Shown: positions 16,685 through 25,999 of the stretch, piece by piece
Position numbering within the stretch: the stretch's first letter is position 1
Layout of the letters: the number at the start of each line of letters is the position of its first letter
Translations under genes and position numbers: made by a program
DNA from: Jonesia quinghaiensis DSM 15701
GTDB lineage: Bacteria; Actinomycetota; Actinomycetes; Actinomycetales; Cellulomonadaceae
NCBI RefSeq assembly: GCF_000423205.1
Contig: NZ_AUHN01000005.1
Span: 310,001-374,000 of the forward strand
DNA length: 64,000 nucleotides
Direction: 5' to 3'
The notes under the pieces: generated by a model
What the model was told of the DNA's origin: nothing
The model's input: only the letters and a program-made list of their open reading frames with translations
Databases searched by the model: none

Positions 16685-17395
16685 TTGTCCGCACAAGTTG
16701 CTCCTGCAGAGCCTTTAACATCGGCGATCGCAGGTCCAGCGCGGGGAACACGAAAAGATATTCAGGCTCTGAGAGCTTTCGCTGTGTTTCTTGTTGTGGT
16801 CTACCACTTGTGGCCGCAAAACCTCAGCGGGGGATACGTAGGCGTAGATGTCTTTTTCGTGATTTCTGGCTTCCTCATTACGTCCCACCTGGTTGCAAGG
16901 CCACCACGATCCTTCGGTGACCTTGCAACCTTTTGGGCTCGACGGATCAAAAGGCTTTTGCCACTGACTTTTGTCGTGGTGCTGAGCACGCTCGCGATGG
17001 TGCGTTTTATTGCGCCAGTAGCTGACTGGGCGAACAGTGCCAAGCAAGCAGTTGCTTCAGTTTTTTATGTACAGAACTGGTGGCTGGCTAACGAGTCCGT
17101 TGACTATCTTGCTGCAGAAAATCAGCCATCAGCGTTCCAACACTTTTGGTCACTCTCCGTAGAGGAACAGTTCTACGTTGTGTGGCCTGTTCTCATTGCT
17201 GTTGTTCTGCTTCTGACCGCACGCACGCGGTGGTGTAACACAAGGGCGGTGTTGGGGGTAGCTCTTGCGGGCGTCATTGCCGTGTCGTTTGCGTACTCCG
17301 TTGTTAAGACAGCCCAAAACCCCAACTCATCGTACTTGTTTTCGATAAGATACAACAACAGCGTACTGTTGAAACAGAACTTCTACGAACTATGA
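16685..17395 (+). pseudogene. OafA-type acyltransferase, truncated at the 3' side
   Basis: 236 residues from a TTG with GAGGA nearby. It starts like full-length OafA/YrhL proteins: KDIQALRAFAVFLVVVYHLWP, GGYVGVDVFFVISGFLIT, FWARRIKRLLPL and FWSLSVEEQFYVVWPVL. Family members continue for several more helices and often an SGNH domain (over 350 and up to about 650 residues). Here homology stops after about NPNSSYLFS (near 17343) and an unrelated AT-rich tail of some 15 codons runs to a stop. This is where GC content drops, so the gene was probably cut by the event that placed the low-GC cluster. Unlike the three acyltransferases upstream it has the classical RRIKRLLP motif. Confidence 0.75.
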
Positions 17396-17532
17396 AGGTA
17401 GGAACGCATACAGCTTCGCTGTGATCAGCAGCATTGCAAAAAACAATTTCCGCAGTTGACTGACAAAGTAACATCTTGAGCGTTAACGAGACCAAACTTA
17501 ATGAAAATAGTCACGAAAGGTTCGGAGTCAGA

Positions 17533-20121
17533 ATGAAATTTACGGCAATTATCCCGATGTTCGACGTAGAAAAATATTTACCAGAACTACTAAAGAGTCT
17601 TGAAGATCAGACAACTGGTGATTTTGGTGTCGAGTACATTTTCATTGATGACGGTTCACCTGACGATTCGTACAAGCTAGTGGAACAATGGGCGAAGAAG
17701 AAGCGAATAGATGTGAAATTGCTGCAACAAGTAAATAGTGGCGTGAGTGCTGCCCGAAACCGAGGAATAGAGCACGCTAAGGGGGACTGGTTGACCTTCC
17801 CTGATCCCGATGACTTTATAAGCCCAACATACTTTGAAGAAGTGTACAACTTTTTGACTGCGAGAGAGAAATCAACAATCGCGTTAGCCTCTACGAACAT
17901 AATACGATACTTCGAAGACACAAAAGAAATTAGAGACACACATGCACTACGGTTCAAATTCGCCAGAGGTTCGAAGCAAGTAAGCCTGCTTGCGAGTCCA
18001 CATTATATTCATATGTCTGCACCAACAGGCTTCTTCAGAAGAGATGTCGTTCTAAAAAATAATATCCGTTTTATGGAAAACCTGCATGCTTCCGAAGATG
18101 CATTGTTCACTGCGAACTACCTGCTATGTTTCGATGAACCAAAACTTGGAATAATAGATACTGCAATATATTACTACAGAAAACGAGCAGATAACTCTTC
18201 TGCTCTTGATGGATTTAAGAAAAACCCAGAAACATATCTAACGCGGTTTGAAACGGGATATCTACCGTTAATCCTTGCCGCGAAAAACCGTTTTGGTAAG
18301 GTGCCCGATTGGCTCGCCTCCCAAGTGCTCTATGAATACCGATGGTTGTTTGGTGCGGAGAGATCAGTTCGTTCTAGATCAAATGTGCTAAGCACACAAG
18401 AAAAGCAAAGTTTTATTGCGATCGCAGAGGCTATTCTTTCTGAGTTTGAAGACTACCATGTCGAGCAATATCGAACAACACCAATACATAACGAAATTCG
18501 ATATGTACTCCAAGCGCTCGGTGGTAAGAAATTTCCAGGCGAGACTGTTCGTGTGGGGCCTTTGGATCAAAGTAGAAACTTGGTTCAAGTGCGCTACTAC
18601 TTCACAGGTGAGCTACCAACTGAGGAACTACGAGTTCGAGCACAGGTTGTGAAGCCTGTTCACGGAAAGGTTCGAATGCTCGACTATTTCGAGCAACAAA
18701 AAATCTGGGAAAGGATTTTGTGGATTCCGGCCAACTCGTGGATTTCAGTGCGGCTTGATGGCATTCCGAGAGGGTTGAGTTTTTCGGATCCAATAATTCG
18801 TCGATTAGCCCTGACTGAAGTCGATGTGGCACGTGCGCTGCCGCAACCTCGGAAGATCCTGCAGACTCTAGCGCCGAGTGTCACCGGCGCTAGGAGCCTA
18901 CTAAGACGAGTAGCCTTCGAAACGAAGGCTTTTCAAGAGCGTCGGAACGAACGATTACAGATCAACCAGGTGGAAGTCAGCGCTTATGCACTCACCAAGA
19001 GACCTAAAACAGCGATGCGTTTTGACAATGCTTGGCTCTTTATGGACCGTCTTGACAGGGCTAGAGACAATGCTGAGCATCTATACCGATACGTAAAAGC
19101 AAAAGACCCGTCCATCAAAGTTTTTTTTGTTCTCAAAAAAGACTCTGCTGACTGGGATCGATTAAGAAGAGACGGATTTAATCTATTAGAATATGGTTCA
19201 GTTGAACACTGTGCTGCACTTTTAATGGCGCAATTTGTTATTTCGTCTCACGCAGATGTTGAGATGACCAATCCAAAACCTATTTCGTTCTACCCAAGTA
19301 GCCAAGTACCTTGGCGTTTTGTCTTTCTGCAGCACGGCATAACAAAGGATGATCTATCGCTTTGGCTAAATACTAAAGAGTTCGCGATGTGTGTCACAGC
19401 TACGTCAGAGGAGTATGAATCCTTTACCGCAGATAAGACAAGGTACAAGTTAACGAGCAAAGAAGTTGTACTTACAGGCTTTCCCCGTTTCGACAGACTT
19501 CATGACCTGTCATCAAATCTACTGAAGGATAAAATCCTAATCGCGCCAACTTGGAGAGACACTCTTTTCACCCCTAAGGTGGTCGGTGATCCTGTTAGAA
19601 CTCTCGTTCCGGATTTTGAAAGTAGTGAATACTACACAAACTGGAACGGTTTACTGAATGATCCCCGACTAAAAGAGCAGGCTCTAGATAAAGGGCTGAG
19701 CGTGGTATTTTTGGTTCATCCAAATCTAGAAGAACATGTTAACAGATTCGATATCCCCAGTTGGGTGCTCCTTGCATCATACGACGACGATGTGCAAAAA
19801 ATATTTGCTTCGTCTGCGCTACTCGTGACCGATTATTCATCAGTCTTCTTTGATGTTGAATATTGCGGTGGTCATGTTCATTATTTCCAGTTTGATAGAG
19901 ATGCTGTATTTTCCGGGAATCACACTGTTATTCCCGGCTATTTCGATTACGATACACATGGATTCGGACCAGTTTCATCAGATCTCGATCAGTTGTTCAA
20001 AAATTTGAACAACCATATTCACCACTCTTCAAGAGATGCTTTTGAGTTCAGGGACGGACTGAATTCTGAGCGCACGTTTGTCGCTATTAAGAATCTGCGA
20101 AAAAGACATCGAGATGCTTGA
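17533..20121 (+). CDS. GT2 glycosyltransferase fused to CDP-glycerol glycerophosphotransferase domain
   Basis: 862 residues from the ATG at 17533 with GGAG five bases upstream; a TTG 19 codons earlier lacks such a site. The N-terminal 250 residues are a GT-A family 2 transferase (FTAIIPMFDVEKYLPELLKS, FIDDGSPDDS at 38-46, donor/metal motif DPDD at 91-94). The C-terminal half is a TagF/TarL-like GT-B domain: VFFVLKKDS, FVISSHADVE, FLQHGITKDD (about 595-604), KILIAPTWRD and LLVTDYSSVFFDVEY. Such fusions build teichoic-acid-like chains, adding a sugar and a polyol phosphate. Low GC compared with flanks. First gene of the AT-rich block. Confidence 0.88.
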   Translation: MKFTAIIPMFDVEKYLPELLKSLEDQTTGDFGVEYIFIDDGSPDDSYKLVEQWAKKKRIDVKLLQQVNSGVSAARNRGIEHAKGDWLTFPDPDDFISPTYFEEVYNFLTAREKSTIALASTNIIRYFEDTKEIRDTHALRFKFARGSKQVSLLASPHYIHMSAPTGFFRRDVVLKNNIRFMENLHASEDALFTANYLLCFDEPKLGIIDTAIYYYRKRADNSSALDGFKKNPETYLTRFETGYLPLILAAKNRFGKVPDWLASQVLYEYRWLFGAERSVRSRSNVLSTQEKQSFIAIAEAILSEFEDYHVEQYRTTPIHNEIRYVLQALGGKKFPGETVRVGPLDQSRNLVQVRYYFTGELPTEELRVRAQVVKPVHGKVRMLDYFEQQKIWERILWIPANSWISVRLDGIPRGLSFSDPIIRRLALTEVDVARALPQPRKILQTLAPSVTGARSLLRRVAFETKAFQERRNERLQINQVEVSAYALTKRPKTAMRFDNAWLFMDRLDRARDNAEHLYRYVKAKDPSIKVFFVLKKDSADWDRLRRDGFNLLEYGSVEHCAALLMAQFVISSHADVEMTNPKPISFYPSSQVPWRFVFLQHGITKDDLSLWLNTKEFAMCVTATSEEYESFTADKTRYKLTSKEVVLTGFPRFDRLHDLSSNLLKDKILIAPTWRDTLFTPKVVGDPVRTLVPDFESSEYYTNWNGLLNDPRLKEQALDKGLSVVFLVHPNLEEHVNRFDIPSWVLLASYDDDVQKIFASSALLVTDYSSVFFDVEYCGGHVHYFQFDRDAVFSGNHTVIPGYFDYDTHGFGPVSSDLDQLFKNLNNHIHHSSRDAFEFRDGLNSERTFVAIKNLRKRHRDA

Positions 20122-20196
20122 AAGTAATGCAGATATTGCGCCATCAATTGTTGAAATTGCTTCGTCGAAAAACATCATCCCTTTGTGGAAGGCATC

Positions 20197-20976
20197 ATGA
20201 CTGCGAAAATTGTTCCTCTAGCTCCTTATTCTGATGATAAAGGAAACTCCATTGATTCGAATCTCAGCCTAGAAAAATCTAGAATTACTTTTAAGGGGTC
20301 AGGCAACCGTTTAATTCTTCATGAGTCTGCACGAATTGCGAACATCATAGTAAACTTTGATGGAAACAATGCTCTAGTGCAAATTGGTGCGAACCGTAAT
20401 GTAGGGCCCTCGAGTTGGAATATACGTGCCGGTGAGGACTCGAAGGTGGTTATAGGAAACGATGTTTCCACTACTTCGATGTGCGTGATCTCTGCTGTTG
20501 AAGGTACATCAGTCGTCATAGGTAATGATGTAATGTTTGCCACCGGAAACCAGCTGCGTGCCGACGATGGACATGCGATATATGATGTTGTCACGGGTAA
20601 CCGTGTTAACGATTCAAAGTCTATATCAATAGGCGATCATGTGTGGATTGCCTACGAAGCATGTCTACTTGGCGGTGCTCACGTAGGAGGCGGATCTGTC
20701 ATAGGTTTTAGAAGTGTATTGAATCGACATGTTCCAAATAATTGTATTGCAGCCGGAATTCCAGCTCGTGTGATAAGAGAAAATATTGCGTGGGAGAGAC
20801 CTCACTTATCGTTGACATCACCTCCCTACCGTCCGGACTCGTCACACATAACACCCACTCTGCAATATTGGAAAACTACTGAAAAACATCTCTCTGCGCC
20901 TGCCATAAAAAAGCGATCTCGACTAATCTTTAATAAAATAAAAGGCCTCATCAATTTTGATCGAAAAAAATCTTAG
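20197..20976 (+). CDS. Hexapeptide-repeat (left-handed beta-helix) acyltransferase
   Basis: 259 residues from the ATG at 20197 (GGAAGG five bases upstream). The central region carries repeated hexapeptides typical of LbH transferases: VVIGNDVSTTSM, VVIGNDVMFATGNQLRADDG, ISIGDHVWIAYEACLLGGAHVG, SVIGFRSVLN and IAAGIPARVIREN. The last block is the cap seen in sugar O-acetyltransferases of the WbbJ/CysE-like group. A unique polar C-terminal tail of about 60 residues ends in a basic segment. Likely O-acetylates a sugar of the polymer made by the adjacent transferases. Low GC. Confidence 0.85.
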   Translation: MTAKIVPLAPYSDDKGNSIDSNLSLEKSRITFKGSGNRLILHESARIANIIVNFDGNNALVQIGANRNVGPSSWNIRAGEDSKVVIGNDVSTTSMCVISAVEGTSVVIGNDVMFATGNQLRADDGHAIYDVVTGNRVNDSKSISIGDHVWIAYEACLLGGAHVGGGSVIGFRSVLNRHVPNNCIAAGIPARVIRENIAWERPHLSLTSPPYRPDSSHITPTLQYWKTTEKHLSAPAIKKRSRLIFNKIKGLINFDRKKS

Positions 20977-21219
20977 TGATCCTGGATAGTACTAGTCGAT
21001 TCATGAAAGGGGGTTGTTTAAGTCGTCGCACCTTTATTTTTTTACCCGAGATTGAAAGTTGCGTTCGATTGTGAAGTAGTGGAAATCGAAAGACCGAGTC
21101 ATTTAGAGTTTTCGATATCGTCTGGATGGAGTAAACTTTTGAAGTTCTCCATATGTAAAGATCTATTAGAATGAGTTCGTGTTTTTCTCGCTCATATACA
21201 CAGGAAATTGGTGGATCAG
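20977..21219. other. AT-rich intergenic stretch of 243 bp
   Basis: No gene or RNA was recognised. The only frames are under 25 codons with no ribosome binding site. It separates the acyltransferase from the next glycosyltransferase and probably holds a promoter for the latter. Confidence 0.4.
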
Positions 21220-22044
21220 ATGAAACTATATACATTTTGGGAAGGAGCTGCCCCGTCAGTTTACCTGAAGGCATGTGTCGCAACTTGGTACTCTCATTTC
21301 CCGGAACTCGAGTTAACGATTATCGATCATTCAAATATGGGTGAGTGGCTCGAAGACCTATTACCCGTTTCCGAAGTGAAAAAGTTAAGTTTTGCGATGC
21401 AATCAGATGTCGTATCCGCCGCAGTTTTGAGTAAAGTAGGCGGTGTCTTCGTTGATATCGATACGATCGTGACAGGAGAGCGCGCTAGAAGCTTCATGCT
21501 ACCGAAGGACGAGCGTCTTCATTGCTTCGGGATTAGTCCGGAAAGTGGTTTTCACTTGGCCCTCCTTAGTTCATCGGGTCCAAATCAGCTCGCTCGATTC
21601 TGGGTTGACCAGATCGCAAGGAGACTCAGTCCACTCCCTGGTAAGTATGAATGGAGTCACGTTGGCAACGCTCCGCTTTCAGACATTTTAAAGTCCATGG
21701 ATACAAAAGATCTAATTAAAGTACTTGATAAGAATAAGTATGGCGTCATTTTGGAGACTTCACTTGGCGTTAAAGCGCATCCCATGGAGTTGTATCGTAG
21801 AATCTGGTTCGAGGAGACGAAATATGCCGATCTAAACTATCGAAACGTCGCTATAGCGGACTTGATGTTACTGCACAACTCATGGACGCCCAAATGGGTC
21901 AAAGAAATCACTTCAATACCAGTACTGCTGTCTAAAGATAACCTGTTTTCCTCAGTAATCTGTGATTCAATGGATGTTTCACGCTTCGATATGAGTTCGG
22001 TTCCCGTAAAATTTCGACTTGACGGAGATTCGCATGAGTTCTGA
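21220..22044 (+). CDS. DXD-motif glycosyltransferase (GT32/capsular sugar transferase type)
   Basis: 274 residues from the ATG at 21220; GTG 21211 and TTG 21208 are close alternatives. The opening LYTFWEGAAPSVYLKACVATW and the core SFAMQSDVVSAAVLSKVGGVFVDIDTI are the hallmark of GT-A enzymes of the Gly_transf_sug/Caps_synth type, with DID as the metal-binding DXD motif. The rest is specific to this protein. It is soluble and cytoplasmic. Its 3' end overlaps the next start by 11 bp, so the two act together. Low GC. Confidence 0.82.
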   Translation: MKLYTFWEGAAPSVYLKACVATWYSHFPELELTIIDHSNMGEWLEDLLPVSEVKKLSFAMQSDVVSAAVLSKVGGVFVDIDTIVTGERARSFMLPKDERLHCFGISPESGFHLALLSSSGPNQLARFWVDQIARRLSPLPGKYEWSHVGNAPLSDILKSMDTKDLIKVLDKNKYGVILETSLGVKAHPMELYRRIWFEETKYADLNYRNVAIADLMLLHNSWTPKWVKEITSIPVLLSKDNLFSSVICDSMDVSRFDMSSVPVKFRLDGDSHEF

Positions 22045-23947
22045 AATAATTTATCTGTCGAATTTATCTCGTGACAGAATTCGTTTACCGAATTACGTCG
22101 AGCTACTTGACGTTTGTAAGTTTGCTGGGCAGGATTCAGCGTTAGTTCGTTCGATGATCGGAAACTCTGAAGTCGTTTTCCTTGACGATACCTCCGCATG
22201 GCTCTATCCCGTACTCCGTCAAGTATCAATCGATTTAAAAATTGTTCTTCTTCTAGCTGGAAGCCAACAAATGTTGGCTGCTTTCACCCATGGGTTACCC
22301 GAAATAGAAGGCTATAAGTCCGCTTACCGCCACAGATTTCCGGCAATAGGTCTTTCAAATGGTATCTTCTGTCATCCTAATACATTTCTAGTCGTAGAAG
22401 ACTCCTTCGCGCAAAAAGTTCGCTCGTTCACAGGTGTAGAACCTTCAGATTTTTATTCAAGAAATTTGTTTTCTGTACGCTCAAGTCAAAATTACGTACC
22501 GCTCGTGATTCAGGCTGGTTCTTTTGAATTACTGTTCGAGCACCTCTTCCCCTTAGATTTCACTAGCTCATCGTTAACAAAGGCAGCTCTTTCAGGGATT
22601 CTGTCTAAGGTACTAACACCAAATACACAGCATACGCATTCAAAAGCTACCCTAACTCGCATAAAACTCGCCCGACGAGGCTTATTGGTACGAGGTGCAG
22701 CCGCTGTTGAAGGTTTGCCGGTCGATAAGTACGGCTCACAAAGAACTAGTTTGGTTCTAACTGACGTCTTAGATGGCGAGACAAAGTATTCTTATCCGTT
22801 GGGTTTAACTCCGTCTGATTTATTAAAAGTGGAGTCAGATTTCAACTTCGGTTTCGAATATAGCGGATTCGAGAACTTAAGCGGACGCTCTATTCCCTAC
22901 TCTGACCTACCAGATGGGAGCTTCAAAGTTTCCATAAAGATCACTAGAATAGAGGGCACCTTTAACATTGATTGCTTTGACTGTGATCTCGACTCTCTGC
23001 CATCTAAAATCACAGATACAGCTATTGCAAAATTTCGACGCGATGCGGGTCGTATATTTTTCGATAAATACAAATATTCGCAGTTGCCACTCGGGGCCCC
23101 GGTTAAAAAACTGCCTTCGGACGTAGTCATTTATGAAATGGAAGGTGGCGAGACCTATGGGTTTCGCTCTCCTTCTTCTGCAAACGCAGGCGCATCTGAT
23201 CTGATCAAAGTGCTTAGAAATTCCAATCTAGTCCGGCCACCTGGTCGTTATTTCTTGCAAGCACTTAACTCTGTCACGCTCGAGCGTGCGCCCATACACG
23301 GGTTTATGGGTAAAAAGTTGTCAGTGTTGCATGAACATTCGTTAAGTCGACCTTTTTGCTTTGCTGGAGTTTCTCTTCGTGATGTTTTGAATTCGACTGC
23401 TTTCACGCTTCGGTTTGGAGGTGGCGAAGATGGACTGCACTGTTACGAGACGATGTCGGACTTCATAAAAGCGATTGATTCAGGCGAGTTTGTGTTAAGT
23501 ACGGTTTCTCCTGTTGTTTTTTTCAATCTAAATGAAGAAGCGTTCTCGGAAAACGTCTCTCCCATTGATCTGGATCGATTCGGATTTCGCGAAACTCGCA
23601 AGCTCGTTCCTGTTAGTGAACTAATTCAGCGGATCAAAGAGCATTCTGTCGAAGGGCGTTATAGAGCGGTTTTCGTGGACGCTCCACCAGCCTCCGAACT
23701 TGTTGACGGTGATTTACGTCGTCCCTTCGCTGCGGAGGGAAAAATCCTGTACGAAGCATCTTCGACCGCAAGAGATGAGGCAGTTGCTGAGTTACCGTAT
23801 TTACAGGTGCTGAGAATGAGTTCAAACTACCGGGCGAATATACAAGCAAAAATTTGTTCCGATCCTTATGCGTATGAAGAGCACTTTTATCATGATCTAT
23901 TCAATGAAGTTTCTGAACTGCTAGAAATACATCCGCGATGGAGATGA
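22034..23947 (+). CDS. Large protein of unrecognised family in the polysaccharide cluster
   Basis: 637 residues from the ATG at 22034, which has GGAG six bases upstream and lies inside the end of the glycosyltransferase gene. No signal peptide or membrane helix is evident, so it is probably cytoplasmic. The composition is ordinary and the frame uninterrupted, arguing for a real gene. Possible subregions: an N-terminal alpha/beta part (to about 190), a beta-rich middle (about 220-330: SLVLTDVLDGETKYSYPLGL, then GSFKVSIKITRIEGTFNID), and a C-terminal alpha/beta part with VVFFNLNEEAF and YRAVFVDAPPASE. No glycosyltransferase signature was found. Translational coupling to the DXD transferase suggests work on the same polymer. 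No function is proposed. Confidence 0.72.
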   Translation: MSSEIIYLSNLSRDRIRLPNYVELLDVCKFAGQDSALVRSMIGNSEVVFLDDTSAWLYPVLRQVSIDLKIVLLLAGSQQMLAAFTHGLPEIEGYKSAYRHRFPAIGLSNGIFCHPNTFLVVEDSFAQKVRSFTGVEPSDFYSRNLFSVRSSQNYVPLVIQAGSFELLFEHLFPLDFTSSSLTKAALSGILSKVLTPNTQHTHSKATLTRIKLARRGLLVRGAAAVEGLPVDKYGSQRTSLVLTDVLDGETKYSYPLGLTPSDLLKVESDFNFGFEYSGFENLSGRSIPYSDLPDGSFKVSIKITRIEGTFNIDCFDCDLDSLPSKITDTAIAKFRRDAGRIFFDKYKYSQLPLGAPVKKLPSDVVIYEMEGGETYGFRSPSSANAGASDLIKVLRNSNLVRPPGRYFLQALNSVTLERAPIHGFMGKKLSVLHEHSLSRPFCFAGVSLRDVLNSTAFTLRFGGGEDGLHCYETMSDFIKAIDSGEFVLSTVSPVVFFNLNEEAFSENVSPIDLDRFGFRETRKLVPVSELIQRIKEHSVEGRYRAVFVDAPPASELVDGDLRRPFAAEGKILYEASSTARDEAVAELPYLQVLRMSSNYRANIQAKICSDPYAYEEHFYHDLFNEVSELLEIHPRWR

Positions 23948-24246
23948 TTGTTTGCGCGAGTCTACAAGGAGATCATCAAGTTGAATGTTCCGGCTAAGAA
24001 TGTTTGATGTGACCGACAGTGCTCCGTTTTCACGTCAAGAGTTCAAGCCGGGTAAGTACAGTAGTTTTTGAGCTCTGTCTTCGTTGAACAGGATCCGAAG
24101 AAGACTTGTGGGTATGGTGAACGCACCCCACATGGCGATGGTCGTGAGTTTGCGGCGGGTATCATTGAGCAGTCGCGGTGATGCGGTGCGTACTACGCGC
24201 TACCACGGCATGATCCCTACACGTATACCTATGCGGACCAGCGCTA
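23948..24246. other. 299-bp stretch at the low-GC/high-GC boundary, no convincing gene
   Basis: GC rises across this stretch. Short frames are present, but none has both a ribosome binding site and recognisable content. It could hold the promoter for the exporter operon and debris from the cluster boundary. Confidence 0.5.
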
Positions 24247-25149
24247 ATGGTGCTGGTCAAAGAGAGACAGTTAGCCGTGTCGATAAGTGAGCAGGCAGCC
24301 CAACACGGTCTGCACCCCGTTGGGGTGCGACCCAAGTTCGGCGAATACATCAAAGCGATCATCAAACGTCGCGAATTCATCACCGTCCTCGCCTCATCAA
24401 AGGCGCAAGCAGAAAACCAAAACACCTACCTTGGGCAAATCTGGGCGATCCTCACCCCGCTGCTCAACTCCATGGTGTACGTCCTGATCTTTGGGATTCT
24501 GCTGAAAACCCGTGACGGCATGGACAACGTCATCGGCTACATCGTGGTTGGAACCTTCATCTACGGGTTCTTCTCATCCACGGTGACTTCCAGCGCAAAA
24601 TCGATCTCCGGGAACCTCAAGCTCGTCCAATCACTCCAGTTCCCCCGAGCGATTCTGCCCATCTCCATCGCCATGAAGGAAATGTTCGTCCTCCTTCCCG
24701 GCCTCGTCATCATGATGGTGATCTCCCAGATAGCTATCGGAGTAATACAAGGTAGTGAAGCGATCCACCCTGAACGGTGGCTGCTCCTCATACCAGCGCT
24801 GGTTATGCTGTTTCTCTTCTCCTCAGGCGTTGGGATGATCCTGGCCCGCTATGCCTCACGGATCCCAGACATCAACAACACACTCCCATTCATTCTGCGC
24901 ATCGGAATGTACGCCTCAGGTGTCATCTTCTCCATCGATAGATGGGTGGAACACCCAGTTCTACAAGCAATCATGAGTTACCAACCCGTGGCTGTGTTCC
25001 TCAACCTGGCACGGCAAGCAGTACTGGCAGAATCAAACATTCCACTCGACTGGTCAAAGTGGGCGCTCGGATTAGGATGGGCTCTTGTCTTCTTCATCAT
25101 TGGTTTCGTTACCTTCTGGAAAGACGAAGCGAGGTACGGCCGTGAGTAA
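24247..25149 (+). CDS. Teichoic acid/polysaccharide ABC exporter, membrane subunit (TagG/Wzm type)
   Basis: 300 residues from the ATG at 24247; a GTG at 24274 is an alternative start. The N-terminal amphipathic stretch (KFGEYIKAIIKRREFITVLASSKAQAENQNTYLG is the region, 24331 onward) followed by GQIWAILTPLLNSMVYVLIF is typical of O-antigen/teichoic acid ABC-2 permeases, with six membrane segments and a short basic end (WKDEARYGRE). It moves undecaprenyl-linked polymer across the membrane with the ATPase encoded next. The ATPase start overlaps its end by 8 bp. Confidence 0.92.
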   Translation: MVLVKERQLAVSISEQAAQHGLHPVGVRPKFGEYIKAIIKRREFITVLASSKAQAENQNTYLGQIWAILTPLLNSMVYVLIFGILLKTRDGMDNVIGYIVVGTFIYGFFSSTVTSSAKSISGNLKLVQSLQFPRAILPISIAMKEMFVLLPGLVIMMVISQIAIGVIQGSEAIHPERWLLLIPALVMLFLFSSGVGMILARYASRIPDINNTLPFILRIGMYASGVIFSIDRWVEHPVLQAIMSYQPVAVFLNLARQAVLAESNIPLDWSKWALGLGWALVFFIIGFVTFWKDEARYGRE

Positions 25150-25999
25150 TACAGCAATGGATGACGAGTTCGACTACGAAATCGACCCAGAAGACCTCCC
25201 ACAAGGCACCCCCACCCGTGGTGAACTCGGTGCCCCCTCCGTCATGGTCAACGACCTCCACGTCACCTACAAAGTGGTCGGTGCACGCAAAAGAGGCGCC
25301 ACCCCCGTCAAAGACAACATGCTGCGCAAATTCCTACGCCGCGGCAAAAACCTCACCGGCGGCTACACCGAAATCAAAGCAGTCCAAGGTGTCAGCTTCA
25401 CCGCACGCCACGGCGAATCCATCGGAGTGATCGGCACCAACGGGTCCGGAAAATCAACACTCCTCAAAGCAATCGCCGGGCTACTGCAACCATCACAAGG
25501 CGAAATCTACGTCTCAGGGATCCCATCGCTCCTCGGCGTCAGCGCAGTGCTCATGCGAGACCTTACCGGAGAACGTAACATCATGATCGGTGGGTTAGCC
25601 CTCGGGCTCACCCGCCAAGAAGTTGAAGACCGGTTCGACGAAATCGTCGAATTCTCCGGCCTCGGAGACGCCATCTACCTGCCCATGAAAACCTACTCCG
25701 CAGGAATGGGTGCGCGCCTCCGCTTCGCGATCTCCACCGCAGCAACCCCAGACGTCCTCATGGTCGACGAAGCCCTCGCCACCGGAGACGCAGCATTCCG
25801 CGAACGAAGCCGCGAACGAATCGACGAAATCCGGCAACACGCCGGAACAGTGTTCATCGTCGCGCACTCCCTGGCGAGTATAAAAGCAATGTGCACCAGA
25901 GTGATCTGGATGGACAAAGGCGTCATCAAAATGGATGGCGACCCACAAAAAGTAACAGCCGCGTACCGCAAATACACCAAGGATTCAGCCACAAAATGA
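25142..25999 (+). CDS. Teichoic acid/polysaccharide ABC exporter, ATPase (TagH/Wzt type)
   Basis: 285 residues from the GTG at 25142 (GAGG seven bases upstream). Walker A GTNGSGKST at 98-106, family-typical signature YSAGMGARLRFAI from 185, and Walker B VLMVDEALATGD from 205 identify the TagH/KpsT/Wzt branch. A 75-residue acidic N-terminal extension precedes the nucleotide-binding domain. There is no long C-terminal carbohydrate-binding domain, so no terminal-modification recognition of the Wzt O9 type is expected. Overlaps both neighbours in a tight three-gene run with the next transferase. Confidence 0.92.
   Translation: MSNTAMDDEFDYEIDPEDLPQGTPTRGELGAPSVMVNDLHVTYKVVGARKRGATPVKDNMLRKFLRRGKNLTGGYTEIKAVQGVSFTARHGESIGVIGTNGSGKSTLLKAIAGLLQPSQGEIYVSGIPSLLGVSAVLMRDLTGERNIMIGGLALGLTRQEVEDRFDEIVEFSGLGDAIYLPMKTYSAGMGARLRFAISTAATPDVLMVDEALATGDAAFRERSRERIDEIRQHAGTVFIVAHSLASIKAMCTRVIWMDKGVIKMDGDPQKVTAAYRKYTKDSATK

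Noticed and set aside
20114-20199. 28-codon frame overlapping the end of the GT2/TagF fusion
   Set aside because: Too short, no independent ribosome binding site, and overlaps both neighbours; no evidence it is expressed.
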